NCBI GenBank assembly: GCA_003482455.1
Contig: DMYW01000006.1
Span: forward strand, 41,128-81,961
Direction of reading: 5' to 3'
DNA: 40,834 nt
Origin: Rheinheimera sp.
GTDB taxonomy: Bacteria; Pseudomonadota; Gammaproteobacteria; Enterobacterales; Alteromonadaceae
In this document: piece by piece, positions 7,958 to 15,661 of the stretch
How positions within the stretch are numbered: the first letter of the stretch is position 1
How the letters are laid out: each line of letters begins with the position of its first letter
Made by a program: the position numbers and the translations under genes
The notes under the pieces: generated by a model
The model's database searches: none
What the model saw: the letters and a program-made list of their open reading frames with translations, nothing else
Told to the model about the DNA's origin: nothing

Positions 7958-8604
7958 GTGCATCCTTTACGCTAGTCTGTGGCCCGGAACTCAACGGCCA
8001 ACTGGATAGTTTAAAATGGCCCGACGACGGCTTGTTGCCGCTCATAGTCCAGCACGCGGTGTCGGGCAAAGTGTTGATGCAAGGCTTTGCCAACGCCGAT
8101 GCTATTCGCGAAACGGTGTGCAAAGGCAACGTGACGTTTTTTAGTCGCAGCAAACAGCGCCTGTGGACCAAAGGCGAAAGTTCTGGCCACTTTTTAAAGT
8201 TGCAATCGTTAGCGGTGGATTGTGACAGCGACAGCTTGTTGGCGTTGGCGTTGCCAGACGGCCCGACGTGCCATGTCGGCACAGAGACCTGCTGGCACGA
8301 CGACAACACCAATGCGCCGGCGCTGAGCTTTTTAACCGATTTAGAAGCGGTGATCGCCTCGCGTCAGCACGCCGACCCAGAATCGAGTTACACGGCAAAG
8401 TTATTTGCCCGCGGCGTCAAACGCATCGCGCAAAAAGTCGGCGAAGAAGGGGTTGAATCAGCACTGGCGGCCATGGCGGGCGATCGGGAAGAGCTGAAAA
8501 ACGAAGCGGCGGATTTGATTTTCCACTTGCTGGTACTGCTACGCTCGCAAGACTTGCAACTGGCGGATGTGATTGAAATTCTAAAACAACGTCACAAAAA
8601 ATAG
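7954..8604 (+). CDS. hisI: Bifunctional phosphoribosyl-AMP cyclohydrolase / phosphoribosyl-ATP pyrophosphatase HisIE
   Basis: This fused enzyme performs steps two and three of histidine synthesis. The first ~115 residues are the cyclohydrolase, with MQGFANADAI, VTFFSRSKQRLWTKGESSGH, metal-binding VDCDSDSL and TCHVGTETCW. The remainder, from about 130, is the alpha-helical pyrophosphohydrolase with SYTAKLFARGVKRIAQKVGEEGVE and NEAADLIFHLLVLL. The length of 216 residues is about 10 more than in enterobacteria. It is the last gene of the operon. After its TAG the same frame stays open for 46 codons and encodes a histidine-rich stretch (see findings). Confidence 0.98.
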   Translation: MSASFTLVCGPELNGQLDSLKWPDDGLLPLIVQHAVSGKVLMQGFANADAIRETVCKGNVTFFSRSKQRLWTKGESSGHFLKLQSLAVDCDSDSLLALALPDGPTCHVGTETCWHDDNTNAPALSFLTDLEAVIASRQHADPESSYTAKLFARGVKRIAQKVGEEGVESALAAMAGDREELKNEAADLIFHLLVLLRSQDLQLADVIEILKQRHKK

Positions 8605-8620
8605 CCGCACTTATGCGCAC

Positions 8621-8700
8621 TGCTCGCGGCTGTTGTCGACCAAAGCCGCGAGCACAAACGCCATCACCACAAACACCATCACCACAGCCTTCACTGCATG
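8621..8700 (+). terminator. Hairpin and C-rich/G-poor stretch after the his operon
   Basis: TGCTCGCGGCT (8621-8631) and AGCCGCGAGCA (8644-8654) form a perfect 11-bp stem 17 bases after the hisI stop. No T-run follows. Instead there is a C-rich, G-poor stretch of CAC/CAT repeats to about 8700, the composition expected of a Rho-loading (rut) site. The his operon may therefore end in a Rho-dependent manner, with the hairpin protecting the 3' end. The structure is seen; the mechanism is inferred. Confidence 0.5.
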
Positions 8701-9312
8701 CTACTTAGGAGCAGACAATGGCTGCAACAGAACCTCGCAGAATAGTTTCGCCGGTCAGGGATAATGAGTAGCAGACTGACGCGTGCCATCTCTGAAGACG
8801 TTGACACCTCGCACGTCAGCTACCTTGCCCAAGGTGCTGCAGCATCAGCGCGTATTTAGCCAAATCTTTGAACCAACGCCAAATTCCGGGCGTAAAAGAA
8901 CAAGTCATCGCCAAAGACAGCTGCGCGATCCACCGTGATTTCATCGCTATTAGTCTGATTGCTGCAACTTTTCGCAACAATTCGTTGCCTATAGAGTGAT
9001 TGCGCCACACAAGCTGAGCTGGCAGTCTGACTAAGCGCTCAGCCAAACGCCTGCTCGACTGTCATGTTGTTGTCATCTTGCAACGCTAGGCTGGCGCACA
9101 AAACTTAAACAAATTAATTTAGAGATCTGACCTTATGCATAACCTTCGACGTTTACAACTGCGCCGCAACGCGCTGTTTCGTGCCAGTTTAACCACGCCA
9201 GCAGCGACGGCGACTTTGCCATCAATGACCCCACCAAAACCGATGGAACAAAACAAACCCAACTGCAAATAACCCGCATTAAGTTGTTCGCCATCCCTTC
9301 AGCGAAGTTCTG
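8701..9312. other. Long intergenic stretch without a convincing gene
   Basis: About 600 bases separate the his operon end from the TetR gene. Every frame is broken. A 31-codon frame begins at ATG 8764. Another open stretch at about 8852-8999 (plus strand) reads protein-like (KSLNQRQIPGVKEQV...) but has no start. A minus-strand frame at 8816-9046 is its antisense. The region may be decayed coding sequence. I see no RNA gene in it. Confidence 0.4.
9135..9272 (+). CDS. Possible 45-aa small protein (weak)
   Basis: An ATG frame encodes an arginine-rich start, MHNLRRLQLRRNALFRASL, followed by a Thr/Pro/Ala-rich tail ending KPNCK. AGAG lies about 10 bases upstream but there is no strong SD. It has no recognised family, signal peptide or membrane segment. 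It could equally be a remnant in a decayed gap. It is listed only because nothing else fills this stretch. Confidence 0.18.
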   Translation: MHNLRRLQLRRNALFRASLTTPAATATLPSMTPPKPMEQNKPNCK

Positions 9313-9906
9313 TTAGGCCGCTTGATAAGCACGCACAAACATCTGGACGTTGCTGTAAAGCGCTGACTCGTCAAGATCGTCCACGCATGGCAGCCGCAGC
9401 ACCAAGGGCCAAAAGTCGACCGCTTTGCACAGCGCCCAAAATTGCGACTCCGCCAGCGCCACATCGGCAATAACGAGGGCTCCGGCAGACACCGCTTGCT
9501 GCAAAAACAGCTGCAGACCACAATCTTCAGCCATTTGTTGCATGATTTGCTGCGCCAATTCCGGTTGACGAATCAGTTCGGCAAGCAGCAAACGCGCCCG
9601 CTCGATCACTTGCTCATTGCGATAGAAACTGCGCACTTGCCGCGCGATCGACAGCAGTTGCACGTCAATGGCGACGTCTGCTTGATAGGTCTGAGCCATC
9701 AAGGCGCGACTTTGTTGCCAAAACTCCCCGGCAATTGCATCAAACAAGGCTTCTTTACTTGGGAAGTGGTTATATACGGTGCGTTTCGACACGGCTGCAC
9801 GCGCGGCAATCGCGTCCATACTCGACAGCGCAAAGCCTTTTTCTTGAAACTCCGCTTGTGCCGCGGCCAGCACCGCCGCACGTTTTTGTTCAGATCGCGT
9901 TGTCAT
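9313..9906 (-). CDS. TetR/AcrR-family transcriptional repressor
   Basis: The 197-residue protein starts MTTRSEQKRAAVLAAA. Its TetR helix-turn-helix spans about residues 27-47 (SSMDAIAARAAVSKRTVYNHF). The C-terminal ligand-binding domain resembles the AefR-like group (PELAQQIM...FWALCKAVDFWPLVL). The ATG at 9906 is chosen because AGGG lies seven bases upstream and the conserved N-terminus begins here; a frame extension to 9966 would add 20 unrelated residues. The gene is divergent from a metallo-hydrolase 157 bases away. The shared region holds three copies of an 11-base motif, so it probably represses itself and the hydrolase. The ligand is unknown. Confidence 0.92.
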   Translation of the reverse strand: MTTRSEQKRAAVLAAAQAEFQEKGFALSSMDAIAARAAVSKRTVYNHFPSKEALFDAIAGEFWQQSRALMAQTYQADVAIDVQLLSIARQVRSFYRNEQVIERARLLLAELIRQPELAQQIMQQMAEDCGLQLFLQQAVSAGALVIADVALAESQFWALCKAVDFWPLVLRLPCVDDLDESALYSNVQMFVRAYQAA

Positions 9907-9971
9907 AACGAACCCTAGCCGATGGTAAGGCCTGCATTGTAACGTCAGTTGCCGAAAAAAGTACACTTACT

Positions 9972-10034
9972 AGTTTACTTTTACCGACAATCCAGTACAC
10001 TGCAAAAGTAAACTACACTGTGCAGTTTACTTTT
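9972..10034. promoter_or_regulatory. Probable TetR operator array (three 11-base motifs)
   Basis: AGTTTACTTTT occurs at 9972-9982 and 10024-10034, and its exact reverse complement AAAAGTAAACT at 10004-10014. The last two make a perfect inverted repeat with a nine-base spacer ending 29 bases before the hydrolase ATG. Weaker AGTACACT-type relatives flank them. The placement between divergent tetR and its presumed target indicates operators. The assignment to this regulator is inferred from position. Confidence 0.75.
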
Positions 10035-10063
10035 AATGGCAAACCGAACACTAGGAGTCCTCC

Positions 10064-11113
10064 ATGCGTTGTTGGCAAAAATCTACGGAATTATCGAAAC
10101 CACAATCCGCACAACGCTTTGAAAATAGCCAGCGCGTGGACGATGGCAGCAATAAGCTGTTGCCGATTTTGTGGCGTTATTTAACACAACGCGTCGCGGA
10201 AAAAACACCGTCGGTCGTGCTGCCGCTGGCACAACCGGATTTATCCGGCACCGATGACCTATTGATCAAACTGGGCCACAGCACTGTGCTGCTGCGCTTG
10301 AGTGGTTTGTATGTACTGACCGACCCGGTGTTTGGCGAGCGCGCTTCCCCGCTGCCGTTTGCTGGGCCAAAACGCTTTCATGCCATGCCACTGAGTATCG
10401 AGCAACTGCCAGCGCTTGATGCCGTGTTGATCTCGCACGATCACTACGATCATTTAGACAAGCCAAGTGTGCAGGCACTCGCCGCCAAGACCAGCATGTT
10501 TATTGTGCCAACCGGCGTCGACCGTCACCTACGGCGCTTTGGCGTGCCGGCGGAAAAAATCACTGTACTGAGCTGGTGGCAACACACGCAGTTGGGCCCG
10601 CATCGTATTCATGCGACGCCGGCGCAGCACTTTTCTGGCCGTAGTTTGTTTGACCGCAACCAAAGTTTATGGGCGTCGTTTGTCATTGAAAGCGCCGCCG
10701 GACAACGGCTATTTTTTAGCGGCGACAGCGGCTATTTTGCTGGTTTTGCCGAGATCGGCCGCGCCTTTGGCGGCTTTGACCTCTCGATGATGGAAACCGG
10801 AGCCTACGACGAACTCTGGCCAGATATTCATATGCAGCCCGAGCAAAGCCTGCGCGCGCATTTGGATTTAGGCGCGAAGTTTTTGTTGCCGATCCACAAC
10901 AGCACTTTTGACTTGGCGATGCATGCCTGGTTTGAACCGCTGCAACGCTTAGCAACAGCGAGCGATGCCTATCAAGCGCAGTTGCTAACGCCACAGTTTG
11001 GGCAAACGCTCAAACTCGCCACGTTGGATCTGGAACTTGGGAAAAATCAGCGTTGGTGGCAGGCCTTAATGCCGGTAAATCAATCTCAGGATGAGGTGTT
11101 AGTGCCGCTTTAA
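10064..11113 (+). CDS. Metallo-beta-lactamase-fold hydrolase (RomA / NAPE-PLD-like)
   Basis: The 349-residue protein has the full metal-ligand set of the metallo-beta-lactamase fold: HDHYDH (H125-H130), H189 in TPAQHFSGR, D221 in FFSGDSGY and H278 in LPIHNSTF. The layout LIKLGHSTVLLRL...VLTDPVFGERASP is that of the UlaG/RomA/NAPE-phospholipase D branch, which includes lactonase- and phosphodiesterase-like enzymes. The substrate cannot be told. No signal peptide is seen, so it is probably cytoplasmic. AGGAG lies six bases before the ATG. It is probably derepressed when the adjacent TetR protein binds its ligand. Confidence 0.9.
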   Translation: MRCWQKSTELSKPQSAQRFENSQRVDDGSNKLLPILWRYLTQRVAEKTPSVVLPLAQPDLSGTDDLLIKLGHSTVLLRLSGLYVLTDPVFGERASPLPFAGPKRFHAMPLSIEQLPALDAVLISHDHYDHLDKPSVQALAAKTSMFIVPTGVDRHLRRFGVPAEKITVLSWWQHTQLGPHRIHATPAQHFSGRSLFDRNQSLWASFVIESAAGQRLFFSGDSGYFAGFAEIGRAFGGFDLSMMETGAYDELWPDIHMQPEQSLRAHLDLGAKFLLPIHNSTFDLAMHAWFEPLQRLATASDAYQAQLLTPQFGQTLKLATLDLELGKNQRWWQALMPVNQSQDEVLVPL

Positions 11114-11139
11114 GGCGTAAAGCCCGGTCATCTTGCGAT

Positions 11140-11165
11140 AAAAAAAGCCGCAGCACGGCTGCGGC
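11140..11165 (-). terminator. Terminator downstream of ahpF
   Basis: GCCGCAGC (11147-11154) and GCTGCGGC (11158-11165) form an 8-bp stem with a three-base loop. On the minus strand it is followed by seven T, so it ends the ahpF transcript. The plus strand lacks a T-run. Confidence 0.85.
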
Positions 11166-11231
11166 GGCAGGAACTCAGCTGTGCTGAGAGACATGGCAAT
11201 GAACCCATCAAGTAGTCAAGCAAATATCGGT

Positions 11232-11290
11232 CAGACTGCCGTCGCGGCAATGCAGGGCAATGGTTGTCAACCATCACCCTGCCCAGTCTG
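11232..11290 (-). repeat. Nested inverted repeats directly after ahpF
   Basis: CAGACTG (11232-11238) pairs with CAGTCTG (11284-11290). Inside it GCAGGG (11252-11257) pairs with CCCTGC (11277-11282), and within that ATGGTTG (11260-11266) pairs with CAACCAT (11268-11274). The structure abuts the ahpF stop codon, upstream of the T-tailed terminator. It may stabilise the 3' end of the mRNA. Confidence 0.6.
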
Positions 11291-12835
11291 TTAGCTATTG
11301 CGGATCAGGTGATCAAAGGCCCCTAATGACGCTGTGGCACCTGAGCCCATCGCGATGATGATTTGTTTAAACGGCGTGTTGGTGGCATCGCCCGCCGCAT
11401 AAACGCCTTTCATCGAAGTCGCGCCATGGCTGTCGATGATGATTTCGCCACGATTGGTTAGTTCCACCGCACCACGTAACCATTCGGTGTTTGGCACCAA
11501 GCCGATTTGCACAAAAATACCGTCCAGCTCAAGCTGTTTGATTTCATCAGTCGTGCGGTCTTTATAGGTCAGGCCAACCACTTTTTGACCGTTACCCAGT
11601 ACTTCGGTGGTTTGCGCCATGGTGATAATGTCGATATTGCCCATCGAGTTGGCTTTGTTCACCAGCACCGCATCGGCGCGCAATTTGCTGTCAAATTCCA
11701 GCACAGTGACGTGCGCCACAATACCGGCTAAGTCAATAGCCGCTTCAATCCCCGAGTTACCGCCACCGATCACCGCCACGCGTTTGCCTTTAAACAGCGG
11801 GCCATCACAGTGCGGGCAATACGCCACACCACGACCACGGTATTCTTTTTCGCCCGGCACATTCATTTCTCTCCAGCGGGCGCCGGTGGATAAAATCACT
11901 GTTTTGGCTTTTAACGTCGCGCCGTTGGCCAGTTCCACTTGCAGTTGTTCGCCTTGGCTTAACTTCACTGCTTTTTGGTTGTTCATAATGTCCACTTCAT
12001 AATGGCGAACATGCGCTTCTAAATTGGCAACCAGTTTTGGCCCTTCGGTTTCTTTGACGGAAATAAAGTTCTCGATGCCGACGGTATCGGCGACTTGGCC
12101 ACCAAACCGCTCTGCCAGTACACCGGTGTTTAAGCCTTTCCGCGCCGCATAGATGGCGGCAGATGCACCGGCCGGGCCACCGCCAATGACTAACACATCA
12201 AATAAGTCTTTATTGGCCAGCGCTTCGGCTTGGCGCGCTGCGGCATTGCTATCGACTTTATTTAAAATGTTGCCAAGGCTAATGGCACCTTGCGAGAACT
12301 GCTCGCCGTTTAAAAACACGGTTGGCACCGCCATGATGTTGCGCTCGCTGACTTCAGCACCAAACACAGCGCCGTCGATCATGGTGGTGGTCACGTTTGG
12401 ATTAACCGCCGCCAGCAAGTTCAGCGCTTGTACCACTTCTGGACAGGTTTGGCAGCTTAATGACACGTACACTTCGAAGTTCAATGGGCCAGGCAGCGCG
12501 GCAATTTGTTCAAGCACTGCCGCTTCTTCTTTGATCGGGTGACCGCCCGAGTGCAGCAGTGCCAACACCAGCGAGGTGAATTCATGGCCCATCGGTACGC
12601 CAGCAAAGGTGATGTTGGTGTTTTTAGCGGTTGAACGCACTTGCATCGATGGCACGCGAGTCGCGTTCTGCGCAGCTTTGACCACAATCATTGACGACAA
12701 ACCAGCGATATCATTGACCAACGCGGTTAACTCTTGGCCTTTTTCGCTGCTGTCGCTGGCGACATGCAATTCCACCGGCGTTTTTAAATTCTGTAAGTAA
12801 CCTTGTAAGGCAGCTTTTAAGTTGTTGTCTAACAT
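11291..12835 (-). CDS. ahpF: Alkyl hydroperoxide reductase flavoprotein subunit AhpF
   Basis: AhpF passes electrons from NADH through FAD and two disulfide centres to AhpC. The 514 residues show the N-terminal tandem thioredoxin-like domain with CQTC (C128, C131). The FAD-binding GGGPAGASAA is at about 218 and the thioredoxin-reductase-type CPHC at C340/C343. The NADH-binding VIGGGNSGIEAA and the C-terminal YAAGDAT follow. The length is about seven short of the E. coli protein. It lies downstream of ahpC in the same direction. A 436-base gap, an ahpC terminator and its own upstream elements mean it is probably a separate transcription unit, controlled by peroxide through OxyR. Confidence 0.98.
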   Translation of the reverse strand: MLDNNLKAALQGYLQNLKTPVELHVASDSSEKGQELTALVNDIAGLSSMIVVKAAQNATRVPSMQVRSTAKNTNITFAGVPMGHEFTSLVLALLHSGGHPIKEEAAVLEQIAALPGPLNFEVYVSLSCQTCPEVVQALNLLAAVNPNVTTTMIDGAVFGAEVSERNIMAVPTVFLNGEQFSQGAISLGNILNKVDSNAAARQAEALANKDLFDVLVIGGGPAGASAAIYAARKGLNTGVLAERFGGQVADTVGIENFISVKETEGPKLVANLEAHVRHYEVDIMNNQKAVKLSQGEQLQVELANGATLKAKTVILSTGARWREMNVPGEKEYRGRGVAYCPHCDGPLFKGKRVAVIGGGNSGIEAAIDLAGIVAHVTVLEFDSKLRADAVLVNKANSMGNIDIITMAQTTEVLGNGQKVVGLTYKDRTTDEIKQLELDGIFVQIGLVPNTEWLRGAVELTNRGEIIIDSHGATSMKGVYAAGDATNTPFKQIIIAMGSGATASLGAFDHLIRNS

Positions 12836-12913
12836 AGTTATTCTCCTGCATCGGGTTGTTCGTTGCGCCGTATTGGCTGCGTAATCGTTGATATGGCTAT
12901 AGTAGGCGACACG

Positions 12914-12973
12914 TTAAATCTTATAAAACGAATAAAACAAATCTAGTTCATCAATTAATTCGATAAGATTTAA
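12914..12973 (-). promoter_or_regulatory. Promoter/operator region of ahpF
   Basis: TTAAATCTTAT (12914-12924) has its exact reverse complement ATAAGATTTAA at 12963-12973. Between them ATCAATTAATTCGAT (12950-12964) is a near-palindrome with the 15-base geometry of an OxyR half-site. ACGAATAAAACAAAT (12928-12942) matches ACGAATAAAATAAAT (13938-13952) upstream of ahpC except at one base. Shared peroxide control of ahpC and ahpF is inferred. Confidence 0.5.
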
Positions 12974-13197
12974 GGTGGCTGTTAAGCACCGCAGCTCCAG
13001 CTGACCAAGGCTCATCTCACCTACCCATCTCACCTAACTGCACCCAGCAACGGCGTTGCCTGCAATAAACCATCCTTCCGAAACCCTACGTCGCTGCGAC
13101 GCTGCCTGCTGGCTTTGCGTCACCACAGCCGCTGAATTGCCGGTGGTGACTTTGTCCCATCAGTGCATCAGCCATTGCTGCTGAAAAAACACTGCTG
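12974..13197. other. Intergenic stretch between ahpF and ahpC
   Basis: No convincing gene is present. An inverted repeat GTCACCAC/GTGGTGAC (13129-13136 and 13143-13150) and a short direct repeat CATCTCACCTA (13013-13023, 13026-13036) are visible without a known role. Confidence 0.4.
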
Positions 13198-13223
13198 AAA
13201 AAAAAGCCGGCGATGCCGGCTTT
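13198..13223 (-). terminator. Terminator downstream of ahpC
   Basis: GCCGGC at 13206-13211 and 13215-13220 with flanking AAA/TTT gives a 9-bp stem and a GAT loop. On the minus strand it is followed by eight T. It separates ahpC from ahpF. Confidence 0.9.
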
Positions 13224-13271
13224 CTTCTGGTGCTTGACTGACTCTGCGAGTCAGTCCATGCAAGGTGGAGA

Positions 13272-13835
13272 TTAGATCTTACCAACCAAGTCCAGTGATG
13301 GCGCCAGAGTCTTTTCACCTGGAGTCCATTTCGCTGGGCACACTTCGCCGTCGTGGTTCGCAACGTATTGTGCCGCTTGTACTTTACGGAACAATTCAGC
13401 GGCGCTACGGCCGATGCCTAAGTCGTGGATCTCAGCCACTTTGATCACGCCTTCTGGGTTGATCACGAACGTACCACGCAGCGCCAGACCTTCTTCTTCG
13501 ATCATCACGTCGAAGTTACGGCTGATAGTGCCTGTTGGGTCAGCCACCATTGGGTAGTTGATTTTCTTGATAGTTTCAGACGCGTCATGCCACGCTTTGT
13601 GAGTGAAGTGCGTGTCAGTCGACACTGAGTACACTTCCACGCCGATCTCTTGGAATTTCGGGTAGAAGTCAGCCAGGTCACCTAATTCAGTTGGGCACAC
13701 GAAGGTGAAGTCTGCTGGGTAGAAACATACCACTGACCATTTACCTTGCAGGTCAGCATCCGTCACAGTGACGAATTTACCTTGGTGGAATGCTTGGGCT
13801 TTAAAAGGTTTTACTTTGCTGTTGATGATAGACAT
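13272..13835 (-). CDS. ahpC: Alkyl hydroperoxide reductase subunit AhpC (typical 2-Cys peroxiredoxin)
   Basis: AhpC reduces hydrogen peroxide, organic peroxides and peroxynitrite in the cytoplasm and is recycled by AhpF. The 187 residues equal the usual length. The peroxidatic cysteine is C47 in FTFVCPTELGD and the resolving cysteine is C166 in VCPAKW. The conserved GLALRGTFVINPEG segment is also present. AAGGAG lies nine bases before the ATG. A near-consensus OxyR half-site lies about 115 bases upstream, and the gene has its own terminator. Confidence 0.98.
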   Translation of the reverse strand: MSIINSKVKPFKAQAFHQGKFVTVTDADLQGKWSVVCFYPADFTFVCPTELGDLADFYPKFQEIGVEVYSVSTDTHFTHKAWHDASETIKKINYPMVADPTGTISRNFDVMIEEEGLALRGTFVINPEGVIKVAEIHDLGIGRSAAELFRKVQAAQYVANHDGEVCPAKWTPGEKTLAPSLDLVGKI

Positions 13836-13950
13836 AGGTCGAGCTCCTTAATGGACTAATCACAGGAATTGACTGAACCAACCCGCAGGTTCGTTCGGCG
13901 ATGCAGGCATAGTATGCCGACTGCCGGGCGCTGCCTAACGAATAAAATAA

Positions 13951-13965
13951 ATAGACCTAATCTAT
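13951..13965 (-). promoter_or_regulatory. Probable OxyR half-site upstream of ahpC
   Basis: ATAGACCTAATCTAT fits the OxyR half-site pattern ATAG-N7-CTAT exactly at the outer tetrads. It lies upstream of ahpC, the best-known OxyR target, and next to a T/A-rich block that could carry the -10 box. The second half-site of a full tetramer site is not clear. Confidence 0.65.
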
Positions 13966-14140
13966 TTTTTTGATTGAAAGGCAGTTTTCAAAGCAATTTA
14001 TGCAGTTATTCTCACCTACCTTTATGCGAAATTTGCGCAGGTTCAAGTGGCGATTTCGTCGAGGAAGCCTTTTGATGTCTTGCCTGCGGCTAAACACCAG
14101 CTACTGTTAACTCAGAGCAAGCAGCTAACGTAGAAGCCTT

Positions 14141-15661
14141 ATGTCATTGATCCAACAAGAGCAGCTCAAATCTGCCGACCTAAAAGCGCTGGTGTTTAGT
14201 AAAAGTCCAGCCCATCTAGCGCTGTTTAAAAAAGTGCTAAATAGCCTCGGCATCAAAAAAGTGCTGCTGCCCGCGTCTGTTGACGATGTGCTGACGCAAC
14301 AACTCGCAGCTCAAGTGGATATTGTACTGCTCGATCTGGTGCAAGCCGACGGTAGCATGGCCAGCGATTGGGTGGACCAACTGGTGTACGGCCAACAACT
14401 CAATCCAAAACAGTTATTGCTGCTTTGCAGTGACGACCCGACACACCTCAACATCCGGTTGGAATATCCCTATCATCAAGTCGCTTTTGTGCCGCACCCG
14501 CTCAATCACTCGCTGATCGAAAAGCCAATCAAGCAATTTTGTATCTATCAGCCGGCAGTCAAAGCCATCCAGTCGCTGGCGTTGTTGCACCGGCATAGTG
14601 ATGCGTTAAAACTAGTAATGTTCCAGAAGCAGAAACAACATAACACTGAGTTGCTGTTGTATTTGCAACGTCTGCATGCCCAAATTTTATTGGATACCCA
14701 TCAGTTGGAGCAGGTCAAAGAGCTGATTAAACCAGCCCTACAGCAACAAAAAGAATGGGCGCTGTGGGCGCAATTTCGCATGCAATACGAGCAAGAAAGC
14801 CCGAACTATTGCCTTGAATTACTGCAACGCCCGGCCAGCCCACTGAGCAAATTTGTTGAGCGCCGAGTCAGTTACCAGTTGTATCTATTGCTGGTACTCG
14901 GACAGCCATTAGATGCTTGGCAACTGGCCAGTCGCATCCCCGCCAATCAACAAACGCCGCGTTTATTGCGCCTGATCCACACTATCGCCGTGGTCACCGG
15001 GCACTTGGACGATGCGCAAAGTTTACTGGAGAAAAAACGCAAACTGTTTCCGAAAGGTAAAGCGAACTTAATCTGTAACTTAATGGAAATGCGCGCATTG
15101 TTGTTTTTGGCGCATCAGCAGGCGTTCAGTGCGCAACCGGTTAACTGCGATCAGTCAAGGATCCAGCAGTTGCTGGAACAAACTCAACAAGACAAAAGTG
15201 CAGTCATCTTCAAACTCGAAATTGCGTTGATTGAAGCCGATTTGCTGCGCATGCAGGGAAAAATTGCCGAGCCACTGGCTGTGTTGCAACAACTAGATAC
15301 CGAGAAAACGCCCCCCTTAATGCTACAAATCTGGTGCCACGCCGCTGTGCTTGCCGCCTTGTTAAAACAACCCAATTTATGTGTGCGTTTTTTGTGGCTA
15401 GCCCATTGCAGCGCCTATCACATGGTGGACTGCAGTCAGCGAATTCATGGTTTGTGTATGTTGCAACAAACCTTACATCTGATCCCAAGTGCCTTGCGGC
15501 CGATCCAAGCATTGGCCGATTTGGCCGTGGAACAAGCCGATGTGTGGGGCGCAGCCGAGTTGATGTATCTCTGTTTAACACCGACCGAGCGGCAACAAGA
15601 CCTGACGGACTTGTTGGTGCCACTCGGCTTTAAGCATTTTCACGGCATAGCGCTGAATTAA
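14141..15661 (+). CDS. Degenerate receiver domain fused to a helical (TPR-like) region, 506 aa
   Basis: Residues about 14-130 fold like a response-regulator receiver. KALVFSKSPAHLALFKKVL replaces the usual acidic strand, D65 in VDIVLLDL sits at the phospho-acceptor position, LLLLCSD is the switch strand and FVPHPLN stands where the conserved lysine-proline would be. The acidic pair at strand 1 and the lysine are therefore missing, so normal phosphorylation is doubtful. From about 145 to the end the protein is alpha-helical, with leucine- and glutamine-rich antiparallel repeats typical of TPR-like scaffolds. No DNA-binding or enzymatic output domain is seen. It is monocistronic and converges with the next gene, overlapping it by four bases. 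A role as a protein-interaction adaptor is inferred; the partner is unknown. Confidence 0.7.
   Translation: MSLIQQEQLKSADLKALVFSKSPAHLALFKKVLNSLGIKKVLLPASVDDVLTQQLAAQVDIVLLDLVQADGSMASDWVDQLVYGQQLNPKQLLLLCSDDPTHLNIRLEYPYHQVAFVPHPLNHSLIEKPIKQFCIYQPAVKAIQSLALLHRHSDALKLVMFQKQKQHNTELLLYLQRLHAQILLDTHQLEQVKELIKPALQQQKEWALWAQFRMQYEQESPNYCLELLQRPASPLSKFVERRVSYQLYLLLVLGQPLDAWQLASRIPANQQTPRLLRLIHTIAVVTGHLDDAQSLLEKKRKLFPKGKANLICNLMEMRALLFLAHQQAFSAQPVNCDQSRIQQLLEQTQQDKSAVIFKLEIALIEADLLRMQGKIAEPLAVLQQLDTEKTPPLMLQIWCHAAVLAALLKQPNLCVRFLWLAHCSAYHMVDCSQRIHGLCMLQQTLHLIPSALRPIQALADLAVEQADVWGAAELMYLCLTPTERQQDLTDLLVPLGFKHFHGIALN

Noticed and set aside
8659..8688. CAC/CAT-rich repeat as a tandem-repeat locus
   Set aside because: It is short and better explained as a C-rich Rho-loading stretch or the His codons of a possible extension; there is no regular repeat unit.
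8816..9046. Minus-strand 76-codon open frame in the gap after the his operon
   Set aside because: No family, no SD and no fitting neighbour. Plus-strand frames in the same place look equally plausible, so it cannot be supported.
13013..13036. Direct repeat CATCTCACCTA, two copies, as a possible CRISPR-like or iteron element
   Set aside because: Only two short copies separated by two bases, with no further units or associated genes.
13160..13363. Minus-strand frame between ahpF and ahpC
   Set aside because: It overlaps the ahpC 3' end and terminator and is out of frame with ahpC; it is a shadow.
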